Below, in pieces: positions 9,561 through 18,728 of a stretch of 64,000 nucleotides of DNA. This DNA is from Steroidobacter denitrificans (GTDB taxonomy: Bacteria; Pseudomonadota; Gammaproteobacteria; Steroidobacterales; Steroidobacteraceae): positions 1,576,001 through 1,640,000 of the forward strand of contig NZ_CP011971.1 in assembly GCF_001579945.1 (NCBI RefSeq), in the 5' to 3' direction. The position numbers and the translations under genes were made by a program. Position 1 is the stretch's first letter. Every line of letters starts with the position of its first letter. The notes below the pieces were generated by a model. That model saw nothing but the letters and a program-made list of their open reading frames with translations. It searched no databases and was not told the DNA's origin.

Positions 9561-10460
9561 GTGAGTCGGATAGGACGGATCAGAACGGCAGTATTTCCGG
9601 TGGCCGGCCGCGGCACGCGATTTTTGCCCGCCACCAAGGCGAGTCCCAAAGAAATGCTGCCGATCGTCGACAAGCCGTTGATCCAATATGCAGCGGAAGA
9701 GGCGCTCATGGCGGGTGCAACCAAGCTGGTGTTCATCACCGGCAGTTCGAAACGAGCGATCGAGGACCATTTCGACAGCGATCACGAATTGGAGGAGGCG
9801 CTGCAGGAGCAGGGCAAGTCTGATCTGCTTAAATCGCTCAAGGAGATCGTGCCTTCCTGGGCCAGTTGCATCTATATCCGGCAGCCCTCGCCGCTGGGAC
9901 TGGGGCATGCCGTCTGGTGCGCCAAGCCGGTGGTGGGGGACGAGCCGTTTTTCGTGCATCTGGCGGACGATCTCATCGATGCCGGAACACCGTGCCTGCA
10001 GCAGATGGCCGCCGTGCACGGCGAGCGCGACGGCAGCGTGTTGGGCGTGGAAACCGTGCCTCATACCGAAACGAACAAATACGGCATCGTCGCGGCCCAG
10101 GAATGCGGCAGCCGGCTCAGCAGAGTGACCCAAATCGTCGAAAAACCCGCGCCTGAGCGCGCGCCATCGAATTTGGCGGTAGTCGGACGCTATGTGCTGT
10201 CGCCCTCCATTTTCCGGAAGCTCGAAACCATCGGTCGCGGCGCCGGGGGGGAGATTCAGTTGACGGATGCGATTGCCGCGCTGCTGGACGAGGAAGCCGT
10301 GTACGCCTATGAATTCGAAGGCAGGCGTTATGACTGCGGCAGCAAGCTGGGCTACCTGCAGGCCACCGTGGAGTACGGCTTGAAACATGAAAGCCTGGGC
10401 GGGGAATTCGGCGAATATCTCGTGGCCCTGGCTGACCGGTTGGATTCCCGCGCGCGCTGA
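9561..10460 (+). CDS. galU: UTP--glucose-1-phosphate uridylyltransferase
   Basis: The 299-residue enzyme makes UDP-glucose, a donor for surface polysaccharides. [37 protein letters not shown] is the nucleotidyltransferase signature (split here across residues ~12-48), with VEKPAPE and [10 protein letters not shown] further on. The start is GTG at 9561, with GGAGG about 8 bp upstream. It may supply the polysaccharide locus at the right end of the window. Confidence 0.95.
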   Translation: MSRIGRIRTAVFPVAGRGTRFLPATKASPKEMLPIVDKPLIQYAAEEALMAGATKLVFITGSSKRAIEDHFDSDHELEEALQEQGKSDLLKSLKEIVPSWASCIYIRQPSPLGLGHAVWCAKPVVGDEPFFVHLADDLIDAGTPCLQQMAAVHGERDGSVLGVETVPHTETNKYGIVAAQECGSRLSRVTQIVEKPAPERAPSNLAVVGRYVLSPSIFRKLETIGRGAGGEIQLTDAIAALLDEEAVYAYEFEGRRYDCGSKLGYLQATVEYGLKHESLGGEFGEYLVALADRLDSRAR

Positions 10461-10756
10461 GCATGCATCGATATTGAATATGGCGCGGCGCGTCCCCCGC
10501 GCGCCGGCCTGTTGATCCATCCAAAGGGCGATCCCCAACGGGCGATCCGCCAAACGACGCCGGCGCGTCCTGTTCCTGTACGCAAATGCACGAATGCGGC
10601 ATGAACTCGTTGTGAGGCATGCTACCACCGCTCCGGCGTACTCTGAGGGGGCGGGGAGGTGCGTGTTTTTCGATAGTCTCGTTGACAACACATTTTGACA
10701 ACACAGTCAATGCTGTCGGTGGACCTCGTTCACTGCATAACGAAGGGGGTACGGGA
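10461..10756. promoter_or_regulatory. Upstream region with tandem TTGACAACACA repeats
   Basis: The stretch before the di-heme peroxidase gene holds two direct copies of an 11-bp sequence, TTGACAACACA, at 10682-10692 and 10695-10705 (13-bp period). Each copy contains a consensus sigma-70 -35 hexamer, but no good -10 box stands at 16-18 bp. The repeats may be an activator site or a -35 element for a regulated promoter. Confidence 0.4.
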
Positions 10757-12190
10757 ATGACACGCTCAATATGGGTAATAGGAGGCTTGTGCCTGCTCGC
10801 CATGCCGGCGATCCAGGCGCAGCAGTCCGATACGGCCGCCAGACTGAGTCAGGAACTGAAAACGGCGAATATCGCACAACGCGCCGACTCCAGTTACATG
10901 CCGGTGGCGAACGACGCCGAACTCGCGGAACTCGCCAAGAAGCTTCGAGCCGAGAAACCGGCTGCCGCTGCCCGCCACCAGGCGTTGCTGGAAAGCCGCT
11001 ATGACCTTTCGAACCGACCCGCACAAGGTGTCACGATGACACGTGGCAAACCGGTACAGGCAGGTGTACGGGTCAAGCTTCCCCCGGGAATGACCTGGGA
11101 GAAATTATCCGAAATGACTCCAGAGGAGATTCATCAACAGGATCTCTTTCCGGCAGGCTTTTTACCCTTGCCGCATCCCATTCATGCCGAAGGCGGCATG
11201 GTGTTTCCTAAATTCATGATCGATGAGATCAAACGACAGGAAGCCCGCGATCTGAGCCGCTTCGATCTCGATTTCGATCTGCCCGATCACTTTCTACCGG
11301 AATTTCCTGCCGCAATATTTTTGACCACGCGCCCGGATCTCGGTGACGTTTCGCAAGGCCGGTTGGTCACGAATCGTAATTTCTATGAACTCTTCGGCGG
11401 TATTCTGAATCCGAAGCAGCTCGAGGGCTTGCGACTGCTGGTCATGCCGTTTCCGCAGCAACAGTTCAATCAAACCAGCGACCGGCGCAGCGAGCATGCC
11501 CATCAAGGTGTCGCCTGTTTCGATTGTCATGCCAATGGTCATACCAACGCCGCCACGCATCTGGTCGGTGATATCCGGCCACAGCAGTTCCGGCATCGTA
11601 TCGCCACGCCGACCTTGCGCGGAGTGAACATCCAGCGCCTGTTCGGCTCCCAGCGGGCACTGAAGACGATCGAAGACTTTACGGAGTTCGAGCAGCGCGC
11701 TGCGTATTTCGATGGCGATACGGTGATAGCGGTCAAGAAGGGCGTCAACGTGTTGGAGCGCGGCAGCCAGGTGCACGATATGGCTGAGTTTCAGGAACTG
11801 CTGGATTTTCCGCCGGCACCAAAGCTGAATCTCCTCGGAAGGTTGGATCCGGCCAAGGCTTCTGCGCAGGAACGGCGCGGCGAGGAGGTTTTTTTCGGCA
11901 AGGGACAATGCTCCGCCTGTCACATGGCGCCGTTCTATACGGACAATCTGATGCATAACCTGCAGACGGAGCGCTTTTACCGGGCGCGCATGATCAACGG
12001 TAGAGCCGCTGCAGCCGATGGTCCAATCAAGACCTTTCCGTTGCGCGGCATCAAGGATTCGGCGCCCTATCTGCATGATGACCGGCTGCTTACGCTCGAT
12101 GACACCGTGGAGTTTTTCAATCTCATCCTGGGTACGAGGCTGACCCAAAGCGAGAAACAGGACCTGGTCGCATTCCTTTATACGCTCTGA
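10757..12190 (+). CDS. Di-heme cytochrome c peroxidase / MauG-like protein
   Basis: A 477-residue exported protein. The start chosen gives a signal peptide (WVIGGLCLLAMPAIQA) with likely cleavage near residue 22. Two CXXCH haem sites are visible, CFDCH (~254) and CSACH (~385), and the C-terminal segment FPLRGIKDSAPYLHDDRLLTLDDTVEFFN is the conserved second-domain motif of bacterial cytochrome c peroxidases and MauG. The roughly 230 residues before the first haem motif are longer than in classic peroxidases. Its substrate cannot be read from sequence. It stands alone behind the repeats at 10682-10705. Confidence 0.75.
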   Translation: MTRSIWVIGGLCLLAMPAIQAQQSDTAARLSQELKTANIAQRADSSYMPVANDAELAELAKKLRAEKPAAAARHQALLESRYDLSNRPAQGVTMTRGKPVQAGVRVKLPPGMTWEKLSEMTPEEIHQQDLFPAGFLPLPHPIHAEGGMVFPKFMIDEIKRQEARDLSRFDLDFDLPDHFLPEFPAAIFLTTRPDLGDVSQGRLVTNRNFYELFGGILNPKQLEGLRLLVMPFPQQQFNQTSDRRSEHAHQGVACFDCHANGHTNAATHLVGDIRPQQFRHRIATPTLRGVNIQRLFGSQRALKTIEDFTEFEQRAAYFDGDTVIAVKKGVNVLERGSQVHDMAEFQELLDFPPAPKLNLLGRLDPAKASAQERRGEEVFFGKGQCSACHMAPFYTDNLMHNLQTERFYRARMINGRAAAADGPIKTFPLRGIKDSAPYLHDDRLLTLDDTVEFFNLILGTRLTQSEKQDLVAFLYTL

Positions 12191-12234
12191 CGATCGCTGT
12201 CATCGGAATCATCGAGGTCCTTCATTGATGATCG

Positions 12235-12267
12235 GGATGTCCGGGGTGATCAGCGCCCCGGACATCC
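12235..12267 (+). terminator. Hairpin downstream of the di-heme protein gene
   Basis: Perfect 12-bp inverted repeat (12235-12246 with 12256-12267) with a 9-nt loop, 44 bp after the stop codon. No T run follows, so it is a terminator-like or mRNA-end hairpin. Confidence 0.5.
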
Positions 12268-12333
12268 ATTCAGACCCGCCGGCCCATACCGCCCTGTGGA
12301 AACGATACGCCGCAGGAGCACGAGGAGAATGTA

Positions 12334-12537
12334 ATGACCGTCGCACGCATCACCGAGATCAGCAGCATCAGTCCCAAGAGCTTCGAGGATGCCATCGTTC
12401 AGGGCATCGACCGCGCGAATAAGACCTTGAAAAGCTTGAAGGGCGCCTGGGTGAAGGATCAGGAGGTCACAATCGAGAACGGCAGGGTGAGCGGTTATAA
12501 GGTTGTGTTGAAGGTGACGTTCGTCCTGACAGATTGA
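12334..12537 (+). CDS. Dodecin-family flavin-binding protein
   Basis: A 67-residue protein starting MTVARITEISSISPKSFEDAI, with the dodecin pattern of one helix and an antiparallel sheet (WVKDQEVTIENGRVSGYKVVLKVTFVL). Dodecins form dodecameric shells that store or buffer flavins. AGGAG lies about 8 bp before the ATG. Confidence 0.93.
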   Translation: MTVARITEISSISPKSFEDAIVQGIDRANKTLKSLKGAWVKDQEVTIENGRVSGYKVVLKVTFVLTD

Positions 12538-12587
12538 CGATATCCTGGTGGAGGAAAATCCCCGGGATACTCGCGACCGCCGGAGTT

Positions 12588-12632
12588 CGGACCGATCGAT
12601 CCGAGAATAATCGTTCCGTGACGATCGGTCCG
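12588..12632. terminator. Hairpin between convergent genes
   Basis: An 11-bp inverted repeat (12588-12598 with 12622-12632), loop 23 nt, between the dodecin gene and the convergent hydrolase gene. It could serve both directions, though no T tract is seen. Confidence 0.4.
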
Positions 12633-12638
12633 GCCGGC

Positions 12639-13355
12639 TTACCGGAGCACCTCCTCCAGGAATTGCAATAATGCTTTCCAGGAGCGGCGATCGGCGCGGT
12701 CGCTGTAGAGCATGCCCATCTCCCGGTTGTTCGCTGCCGGATTGGTGAAGGAATGAACGGTGTGGCCATAGGCGTGCAATTGCCAGTCGACGCCGGCCCG
12801 GGTGAATTCCTGAGCGATGGCCAGCACATCCTGCGGTGGCGCCAGCGGATCGTCATAGCCGTGCAGAATCAAGATCTTCGATAAGATCTTCGCAGCCGTT
12901 AGTCCGGTGGGCTTGAGCAGTCCATGAAAGCTCACCACACCGCGCAGTTCCGCACCGCTGCGCGCCAGATCCAGCACGCACAGCCCCCCGAAGCAGAAAC
13001 CCATGGCGGCCACCCGGCGCGGATCCACTTGCGGCAACGCCTTGAGGGCTGCGAGTGCGGCATTGATACGCTGCGACAACAGCGCCCGATCCTGCATGAA
13101 CGGTTCCATAAGCGACTGGTTTTCCTCGGGAGAACTGCCGCGTCGGCCGTTGCCGTACATGTCCAGCGCGAAGCTGGCGTAACCATGGTAGGCCAGCCGG
13201 CGTGCCTTGCGTTCGACGAATTCGTCCCGGCCTCCCCAGGCGTGACTGATCAGTACTGCCGGTAACGGTTGGTGGCGCGACTCGTCATAACAAAAGAAGC
13301 CTTCCAGGCCGGCGTCGCCGTCTCGATATTCGATGAGTCGTTCACGTATCGTCAT
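12639..13355 (-). CDS. Dienelactone hydrolase family protein
   Basis: A 238-residue alpha/beta hydrolase. LISHAWGGRDEFV is the oxyanion region, GFCFGGLCVLDLA carries the nucleophilic cysteine of the dienelactone hydrolase class (G-x-C-x-G-G), LHGYDDPLAP holds the catalytic aspartate, and the histidine is in YGHTVHSFTNPAA. Length and motifs match cytoplasmic family members that hydrolyse lactones or esters; the true substrate is unknown. It is transcribed alone on the reverse strand. Confidence 0.87.
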   Translation of the reverse strand: MTIRERLIEYRDGDAGLEGFFCYDESRHQPLPAVLISHAWGGRDEFVERKARRLAYHGYASFALDMYGNGRRGSSPEENQSLMEPFMQDRALLSQRINAALAALKALPQVDPRRVAAMGFCFGGLCVLDLARSGAELRGVVSFHGLLKPTGLTAAKILSKILILHGYDDPLAPPQDVLAIAQEFTRAGVDWQLHAYGHTVHSFTNPAANNREMGMLYSDRADRRSWKALLQFLEEVLR

Positions 13356-13638
13356 GCCCTGATCCTCAGGATCTGAGAAGCCATGATGCGATCATGCCGG
13401 GAGCGGCCGGACAGTGCCAGTCCGGTCCTCACGCAAATGCCGTCGCCTTGCTTTGCATCCGCTGATGCCAGATAGCGCCGCCGATGAGATACTGAACGTT
13501 TGACTGAAGCCGATGCGGCTCAGGCTGCGCGGCATGAAAGACTTCATCCTGATTCATCGCACATGCTGCGAAAATCAGTATGGATCCGCAGTCCCGACTC
13601 ATACGGCATGACGGGACGGTAAAGGAGAAAAATCGAAC

Positions 13639-14421
13639 GTGCAGTCTTCCACGATCTTCTGGATGGGGTTTGGCGCGAGTCTGGCCGCGGGCATGGGCAC
13701 GGCGCTGGGAGCGATCGGAGTGCTCTTGTTCAAGCGTCCCACGGCACGCATGAGTGACGGACTGCTCAGCGCCGCGGCGGGTGTCATGCTTGCGGCAACC
13801 TTCTTTTCCCTGCTGCAGCCAGCGATCGAGTATGGTGAAGCGCAGTACGACAGTCGTCTGATCGCGGTCGGCCTGGTGGTCGCCGGAGTGATCGGTGGTG
13901 CGCTGGGCCTGTTCCTGATTCATCGTTTCGTGCCGCACGAGCATTTCATCATCGGCAGACAGGGACCGGATAACAAGGCGATGGAACGGATCTGGTTGTT
14001 CGTACTGGCCATCACTTTACATAATTTTCCCGAAGGCATGGCGGTGGGCGTGGGCTTCGCCGGCGGAGACCTCGGCAAGGGTCTGTCTTTGGCCATCGGT
14101 ATCGGCCTGCAGAACATTCCGGAAGGCCTTGCGGTTGCCGCAGCCCTGTCGGCGATCGGTTACGCCAGGTCACAGGCTTTCTGGGTTGCCTGCCTTACCG
14201 GACTGGTCGAACCGGTCGGCGGCGCATTCGGCGCATCGGCCACCTGGCTGGCCGCCGCGGCGATGCCCTGGATCCTAGGTATGGCGGCCGGTGCGATGTT
14301 GTTCGTCATCAGCGACGAGATCATTCCAGAGACGCATCGCGGCGGGCATCAGGAACTGGCGACCTTTTCGTTGCTGGGAGGCTTCTGCGTCATGATGGTG
14401 CTCGATACGGTCTTCGGCTGA
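13639..14421 (+). CDS. ZIP-family divalent metal transporter
   Basis: A 260-residue membrane protein with about eight hydrophobic segments. The two metal-site helices are clear: LHNFPEGMAVGVGFAGG and LQNIPEGLAVAAAL, with His/Asn-x-x-x-Glu ligands; further ligands are HRGGHQE near the end. ZIP proteins move zinc or related cations into the cytoplasm. The start is GTG at 13639, with AAAGGAG about 10 bp upstream. Confidence 0.88.
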   Translation: MQSSTIFWMGFGASLAAGMGTALGAIGVLLFKRPTARMSDGLLSAAAGVMLAATFFSLLQPAIEYGEAQYDSRLIAVGLVVAGVIGGALGLFLIHRFVPHEHFIIGRQGPDNKAMERIWLFVLAITLHNFPEGMAVGVGFAGGDLGKGLSLAIGIGLQNIPEGLAVAAALSAIGYARSQAFWVACLTGLVEPVGGAFGASATWLAAAAMPWILGMAAGAMLFVISDEIIPETHRGGHQELATFSLLGGFCVMMVLDTVFG

Positions 14422-14475
14422 GCGCCTGGGGAGGATCGATCGGTCAGGCGGCAAAGACAGTAATAAGCTATTTGT

Positions 14476-14505
14476 TAGCATGCTATCATTAATCCCTGCT
14501 ATAGT
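14476..14505 (+). promoter_or_regulatory. Palindromic operator and -10 box upstream of the marR-like gene
   Basis: A perfect 10-bp palindrome, TAGCATGCTA (14476-14485), sits just upstream of a TATAGT -10-like hexamer (14500-14505), in the AT-rich gap 50-80 bp before the marR-like ATG. Placement over the -35 region suits autorepression by the MarR homodimer. The -35 box itself is poor. Confidence 0.5.
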
Positions 14506-14555
14506 CGGCGAACTACAAGCGTGACTTCAAATTATTGATTTTGCTGGAATTATAG

Positions 14556-15011
14556 ATGGATTTACGAGAGTCCTTCGCACGTGAATTGGGTTGGGTGAGT
14601 CGCCGCTGGCGCACGCGTATCAATGAGCGTCTGGCCGGTTGCGGCCTGACCTTCGCACGCTGGAGCACGCTGCTGCAGTTGTCGCGATGCGAAGGACTGA
14701 TCACGCAGACGGAGCTGGCCGCGCTCCTGGGTGTCGAGGGACCCACCCTGGTACGGCTGCTCGATGCCCTGGAAAAGAAGGGACTCATCGAGCGGCGCCT
14801 GACCATGGATGACCGTCGGGTCAAGCTGATCGCGTTGACGCCGGCGGCGCAGCCGGTACTGGAGCGAATCAATCAGATCGCCCGTGAAGTGCGTGAGGAC
14901 ATCCTGGGCGATCTGGATACATCGGATCTGGAAGCCTGCCTGACGGTGCTGAGACATATCGGCGCACGGCTCGAGGGTTCGTTGGGAAAATCCCGAAATG
15001 CTGGTCACTGA
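14556..15011 (+). CDS. MarR-family transcriptional regulator
   Basis: A 151-residue winged-helix regulator: ITQTELAALLGVEGPTLVRLLDALEKKGLIERR is the helix-turn-helix and RLTMDDRRVKLIALT the wing. It resembles SlyA/EmrR-type proteins. It overlaps the next gene by 14 bp and is followed by an EmrA-EmrB-like pair, so it most likely represses this efflux operon and responds to an aromatic ligand (inference). Confidence 0.92.
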   Translation: MDLRESFARELGWVSRRWRTRINERLAGCGLTFARWSTLLQLSRCEGLITQTELAALLGVEGPTLVRLLDALEKKGLIERRLTMDDRRVKLIALTPAAQPVLERINQIAREVREDILGDLDTSDLEACLTVLRHIGARLEGSLGKSRNAGH

Positions 15012-16236
15012 ACCCCATATCCCTTCCGCCGGGGCCGACCCTGTACTCAAGATCGAAGCTGCCCGGTCATGTTCTCGCGAGTGCGACTCCAGCGCGCCAC
15101 GCCGACGGCTCCAGGGTTTTTCATGGTTTCCCCCGGGCTGCACGGCGAACCTGCGGCTACGCCGGATCGCGATGGCGATCGCGCTGATGGCCGGCGTGAT
15201 TTCGCTCGGCATATGGTTGCATCATCGGGCGACCCATATCCATGTGACCGATTCGCGTATCGCCTCGCATGTAGTGGTGCTCAGCAGCGAAGTAACCGGG
15301 CGGCTCCTCGCCATACCGGTGGTGGTCGGCCAGCATGTGTCCAAGGGTGACCTGCTGGCTGCGATCGACCGATCACAATCACGGCTGCAGTTGCGCGAGA
15401 TCGAGGCGCGCATGGAGGCGGTGTCCGCACAGCAGGCGCAGTTGCGCGCCCAACAAGACATGGTACGCAGGCAGGTGAACGGCCGATTGCAGGCGGCACG
15501 TTCACAGCTTTTGGCTGCCGAGGCGGATCGCCATGGGAAAATGGCAGAGCGCGACAACGCACGCGATGAACTCGAGCGGCTGTCGGCGCTTTACAAGACC
15601 GGTGCGGTATCGGCGCAGCTCCTGGACACGACTCGTGCGCAATTCATCAGCACACAGCAACAGGAACTACGTGCTGCAGCCGGCATCGACACGGCGCGCG
15701 CCAATCTGACCTCGGTACAGGCCGAGGAAGCGCAGGCGGTGGTACTGGAGCGGCAGATCACGATGCTGGAGGCGCAGAAGGCGGCGTTGGCCGCCCAACG
15801 TCAGCAGCAACTGATCGATCTGGACAAACGCGCGATCCATGCCCAATTCGACGGGGTCATCGATCAAACGTTTGCAGAGGCTGGCGAGTATGTCTCTCCC
15901 GGCATGCGCGTGCTGATGTATCACGATCCCAAACGTGTGTGGGTGGACGCCAACATCAAGGAAACAGATTTCGATCGGCTCAAGATCGGGGCATCCGCGA
16001 CAGTCACGGTGGATGCATATCCACACCGCCGCTTCACGGGCAAGGTGACGCACTTGGGGCAGGCAACGACCAGTGAGTTCGCTTTGCTGCCCAATCCCAA
16101 CCCCAGCGGAAATTTCACTAAAGTCACGCAGCGTCTGCCGGTGCGTATCGCGGTGGCGCAACAGGATGATCTGCTGCGCCCGGGCATGATGGTCGAAGTT
16201 TCCATCGACGCCACTACCGGCAATGTCGTCCACTAA
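14998..16236 (+). CDS. EmrA/HlyD-type membrane fusion protein of a multidrug efflux pump
   Basis: A 412-residue periplasmic adaptor. A ~60-residue cytoplasmic leader and one membrane helix (RIAMAIALMAGVISLGIWL) precede lipoyl-like halves (VLSSEVTGRLLAIPVVVGQHVSKGDLL), a long coiled-coil hairpin (~120-280) rich in Gln/Ala/Arg, and a beta-barrel part with VWVDANIKETDF and NFTKVTQRLPVRI, typical of EmrA. It links the MFS pump encoded next to an outer-membrane channel not seen here. It overlaps neighbours on both sides by 14 bp. Confidence 0.92.
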   Translation: MLVTEPHIPSAGADPVLKIEAARSCSRECDSSAPRRRLQGFSWFPPGCTANLRLRRIAMAIALMAGVISLGIWLHHRATHIHVTDSRIASHVVVLSSEVTGRLLAIPVVVGQHVSKGDLLAAIDRSQSRLQLREIEARMEAVSAQQAQLRAQQDMVRRQVNGRLQAARSQLLAAEADRHGKMAERDNARDELERLSALYKTGAVSAQLLDTTRAQFISTQQQELRAAAGIDTARANLTSVQAEEAQAVVLERQITMLEAQKAALAAQRQQQLIDLDKRAIHAQFDGVIDQTFAEAGEYVSPGMRVLMYHDPKRVWVDANIKETDFDRLKIGASATVTVDAYPHRRFTGKVTHLGQATTSEFALLPNPNPSGNFTKVTQRLPVRIAVAQQDDLLRPGMMVEVSIDATTGNVVH

Positions 16237-17791
16237 AGCACTGTTCGAGCGTTACGGCGATACATACCGAACACTGGCCACGGTGACGGCGCTGGTCGCC
16301 GCGACCGCCGTCATCCTGTCCGCAACGATCGTGAATGTCGCTATTCCCGATGTGATGGGGACATTCGGCATCGATCAGGTCCAGGCGCAGTGGCTTTCCA
16401 CTGGATTCCTCGCCGCCATGACCGCGACCATGCTATTGGGCGCATGGGCGGAGCGGGCCTTCGGATTGCGCGCGACCTTCGTCGCCTCTCTATTGCTTTT
16501 CGGCGTCGGTTCGATACTCGGCGGTATGGCACCGAACAATAGCGTGCTGACGCTGGCGCGGGTGGTTCAGGGTGCTGCAGCGGGTATCGTGCAGCCGCTG
16601 GCCATGGTGGTACTGTTCCAGGTGTATCCGCTCCACCAGCGCGGCAGAGCGATGGGGGTCTTCGGAATCGGTGTCGTTCTCGCGCCAGCTCTAGGCCCGT
16701 GGGTAGGCGGCCTGCTCATCGACAATTTCAATTGGCGCTATGTATTTTATCTAGGCCTGCCGTTTGGTGCGCTGGGTGTGGTGCTGGCTGCATTCTTCCT
16801 GCCGACCCGCGAGCAGGAAAAGAGCAGGCCGCGCTTCGACTGGATCGGTTTCGCCCTGCTGTGTCTTTTTCTGCTGCTGCTGCTGAGCGCCTTGTCGAAC
16901 GGGCAGCGTATGGGCTGGGATTCCGATGCCATCCTGCTGCAACTCGCCATCGCCGCCGGCGCCATCGTCGCCTTCGTCTTCTGGGAGCGACATACGGCAG
17001 AGCCGATGCTTGCTCTGAGTCTGTTCGAGCAAGTACCGTTCGCGGCAAGCGCGTTCGTGAGTTTCGTCATCGGCGCCGGTCTGTTTGGCTCCACCTATCT
17101 ACTGCCTTTGGCAGTGCAGACGATACAGGGGTTGACCCCGACACAAGCGGGGCTGATGCTGATGCCGGCAGGGTTCATTCTGGCGGCGATCTTTCCCTTG
17201 TCGGGCCACTTGAGTGATCGAATGCCTCCGGCACTCATGATTGCCATCGGGCTGCTGATCTTTGCGCTCGCCAGTTATCTGACTGCGAAGTTCGACGTCA
17301 ATAGCAGCTTCGTGTGGCTGACCTGGCTGACCGTGCTCACGCGGCTCGGCCTGGGTGTCATGTTTCCGTCTCTGAACGTGGCTTCCCTGCAGGTCTTGCC
17401 GCGCTCATTGATATCGCAGGGTTCCGGTGCAGTCAACTTCATGCGCCAGTTGGGAGGGGCGTTCGGCGTCAATCTGCTCGCGGTGCTGCTGGAGCGGCGC
17501 ACGGTCTTTCATGGCGAGGCTCTGGCCGTGCTGCAGACATCTCACAATCCGGCTACTGCCGCATTCATCGGCGAAGCCGTAGACCTGATGAAGGAGATGT
17601 CTCTATCGGCGGGTGACCGTGTTCCGGCGGCACTCTGGTATCTGGGGCAGGCGCTCTATGTCCAGGCCCGTACCGAGGCGTTTCGCGATGCATTCCTGGT
17701 GACGACATTGGTGTTTTTGATCGCGCTTTGGCCGACCTGGCTGCTGTATCGAGCGTTGCAGAGTGAACCGCCGGGGACCGCGGAGGAATAG
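16223..17791 (+). CDS. EmrB/QacA-type (DHA2) MFS drug transporter
   Basis: A 522-residue integral membrane protein with about 14 hydrophobic helices. IVNVAIPDVMGTFG in the first helix and the GPWVGGLLIDNFNWRYVFYL motif C/D region are DHA2 hallmarks. It exports drugs or toxic organic compounds using the proton gradient together with the upstream EmrA-like protein. It is the last gene of the marR-emrA-emrB-like operon. Confidence 0.92.
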   Translation: MSSTKALFERYGDTYRTLATVTALVAATAVILSATIVNVAIPDVMGTFGIDQVQAQWLSTGFLAAMTATMLLGAWAERAFGLRATFVASLLLFGVGSILGGMAPNNSVLTLARVVQGAAAGIVQPLAMVVLFQVYPLHQRGRAMGVFGIGVVLAPALGPWVGGLLIDNFNWRYVFYLGLPFGALGVVLAAFFLPTREQEKSRPRFDWIGFALLCLFLLLLLSALSNGQRMGWDSDAILLQLAIAAGAIVAFVFWERHTAEPMLALSLFEQVPFAASAFVSFVIGAGLFGSTYLLPLAVQTIQGLTPTQAGLMLMPAGFILAAIFPLSGHLSDRMPPALMIAIGLLIFALASYLTAKFDVNSSFVWLTWLTVLTRLGLGVMFPSLNVASLQVLPRSLISQGSGAVNFMRQLGGAFGVNLLAVLLERRTVFHGEALAVLQTSHNPATAAFIGEAVDLMKEMSLSAGDRVPAALWYLGQALYVQARTEAFRDAFLVTTLVFLIALWPTWLLYRALQSEPPGTAEE

Positions 17792-17820
17792 TTATTGTCC
17801 AATGCCGAGCGGGCGCGTGG

Positions 17821-17846
17821 CCGACATGGGAGGCCGACATGGGAGG
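17821..17846 (+). repeat. Tandem 13-bp duplication
   Basis: CCGACATGGGAGG occurs twice back to back (17821-17833 and 17834-17846), right at the boundary between the efflux operon and the mobile-element remnant. It may be a slippage product. Confidence 0.7.
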
Positions 17847-17852
17847 TGATGA

Positions 17853-18351
17853 TCCGCGGCCGGGAGCAGGGTTCGGATACAGGGGCTCGACATCTCGATC
17901 GAGAACCCGATCGACTCGATCCGCCGTTCCACCGGATGCTCCCGTGCAGTGGGAGCGAAAGATGAAGGACCACTACGGCTACATCCGCGGCACCGAGGAC
18001 AACACCGGCGAGCACGTGGATGTATTCGTTGATCCGCAGCCGGAGGCTGGGCAGGTCTTCGTTATCGACCAGGTGATTGATGGCAAGTTCGATGAGCCGA
18101 AGGTGATGATCGGCTATGGCGGCGAGCAGGAAGGCATATTTGACCGCGAGGGCGACGCCATGAACGAGCAACTACTCACCGCCGGCCTGATGCTGATGAA
18201 CACCCTGTTGCAGCGGGCGATGCAGGTCTCAGCCCAGATTCAGGCCGGGACGCTGGATCGGGCGTACCTGGACGCGCAGCTGATCGAGGATGTCGAGGCG
18301 CGGCAGATGCAGTTGGCCGCACTGGAAAGGGCGAGGGCGGAGGGGAGGTAG
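17853..18351 (+). pseudogene. Frameshifted phage-type inorganic pyrophosphatase-domain fragment
   Basis: In the frame from 17839 to 18351 the segment VQWERKMKDHYGYIRGTEDN and GEHVDVFVDP resembles the pyrophosphatase-like domain found in large polyvalent proteins of phages and conjugative elements. The part expected just before it (IQGLDISIENPIDSIRRSTG) is encoded at 17877-17936, but in a different frame, so a frameshift separates them. After KVMIGYGGEQE the similarity ends, and the frame runs into a 63-residue helical tail starting MNEQLLTAGLML (ATG 18160), possibly a separate small phage protein. I treat the whole as a decayed remnant. An intact 170-codon frame starting at 17839 exists but lacks the domain's N terminus. 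Confidence 0.6.
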
Positions 18352-18353
18352 AC

Positions 18354-18728
18354 CTACTTCGATCCTTGCTTGTTATACGCAGCGACCTTTGCGGCAAGCC
18401 GGCGGAGTTCGGCAATTGGGAGCTGCTCGTACTGCGCCTTCGCGTACACCGATATCAGGCATGGGCCTGAAACTCCGCTATGGTAGATCACTCGGAACCC
18501 GCCCCGCTTTCCTCGATTCTGGTCTGCTGAGGCGATCCTGATCTTAACAAGCCCAGGGAACAGCGGTATTGGATACGTAGGAGCTTTTCCTGCTAAGGCA
18601 AGCTTCAATGCCTCTCGGATGTCGTCTTCAACGTGCGGATATTTTTTTCTTAGTTGTTCTAGATCGCTGTCGAAGTCGGGCAGCGATCTGTAGTCATGCA
18701 CACTGATCCAACTGGAGCATGCTGGCAT
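18354..18728 (-). CDS. RelE/ParE-superfamily toxin-like protein
   Basis: Up to 124 residues. LEQLRKKYPHVEDDI, an IRIASADQNRGKRGGFRVIYH strand pair and a C-terminal LISVYAKAQYEQLP match the compact RelE-type fold of mRNA-interferase toxins. The upstream gene overlaps its 5' part; a GTG at 18701 in the same frame gives a 115-residue version overlapping that gene by 8 bp and may be the true start. No classical antitoxin is adjacent; the upstream partner is a membrane protein. An orphan toxin or a non-toxic relative is possible. Confidence 0.65.
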   Translation of the reverse strand: MPACSSWISVHDYRSLPDFDSDLEQLRKKYPHVEDDIREALKLALAGKAPTYPIPLFPGLVKIRIASADQNRGKRGGFRVIYHSGVSGPCLISVYAKAQYEQLPIAELRRLAAKVAAYNKQGSK

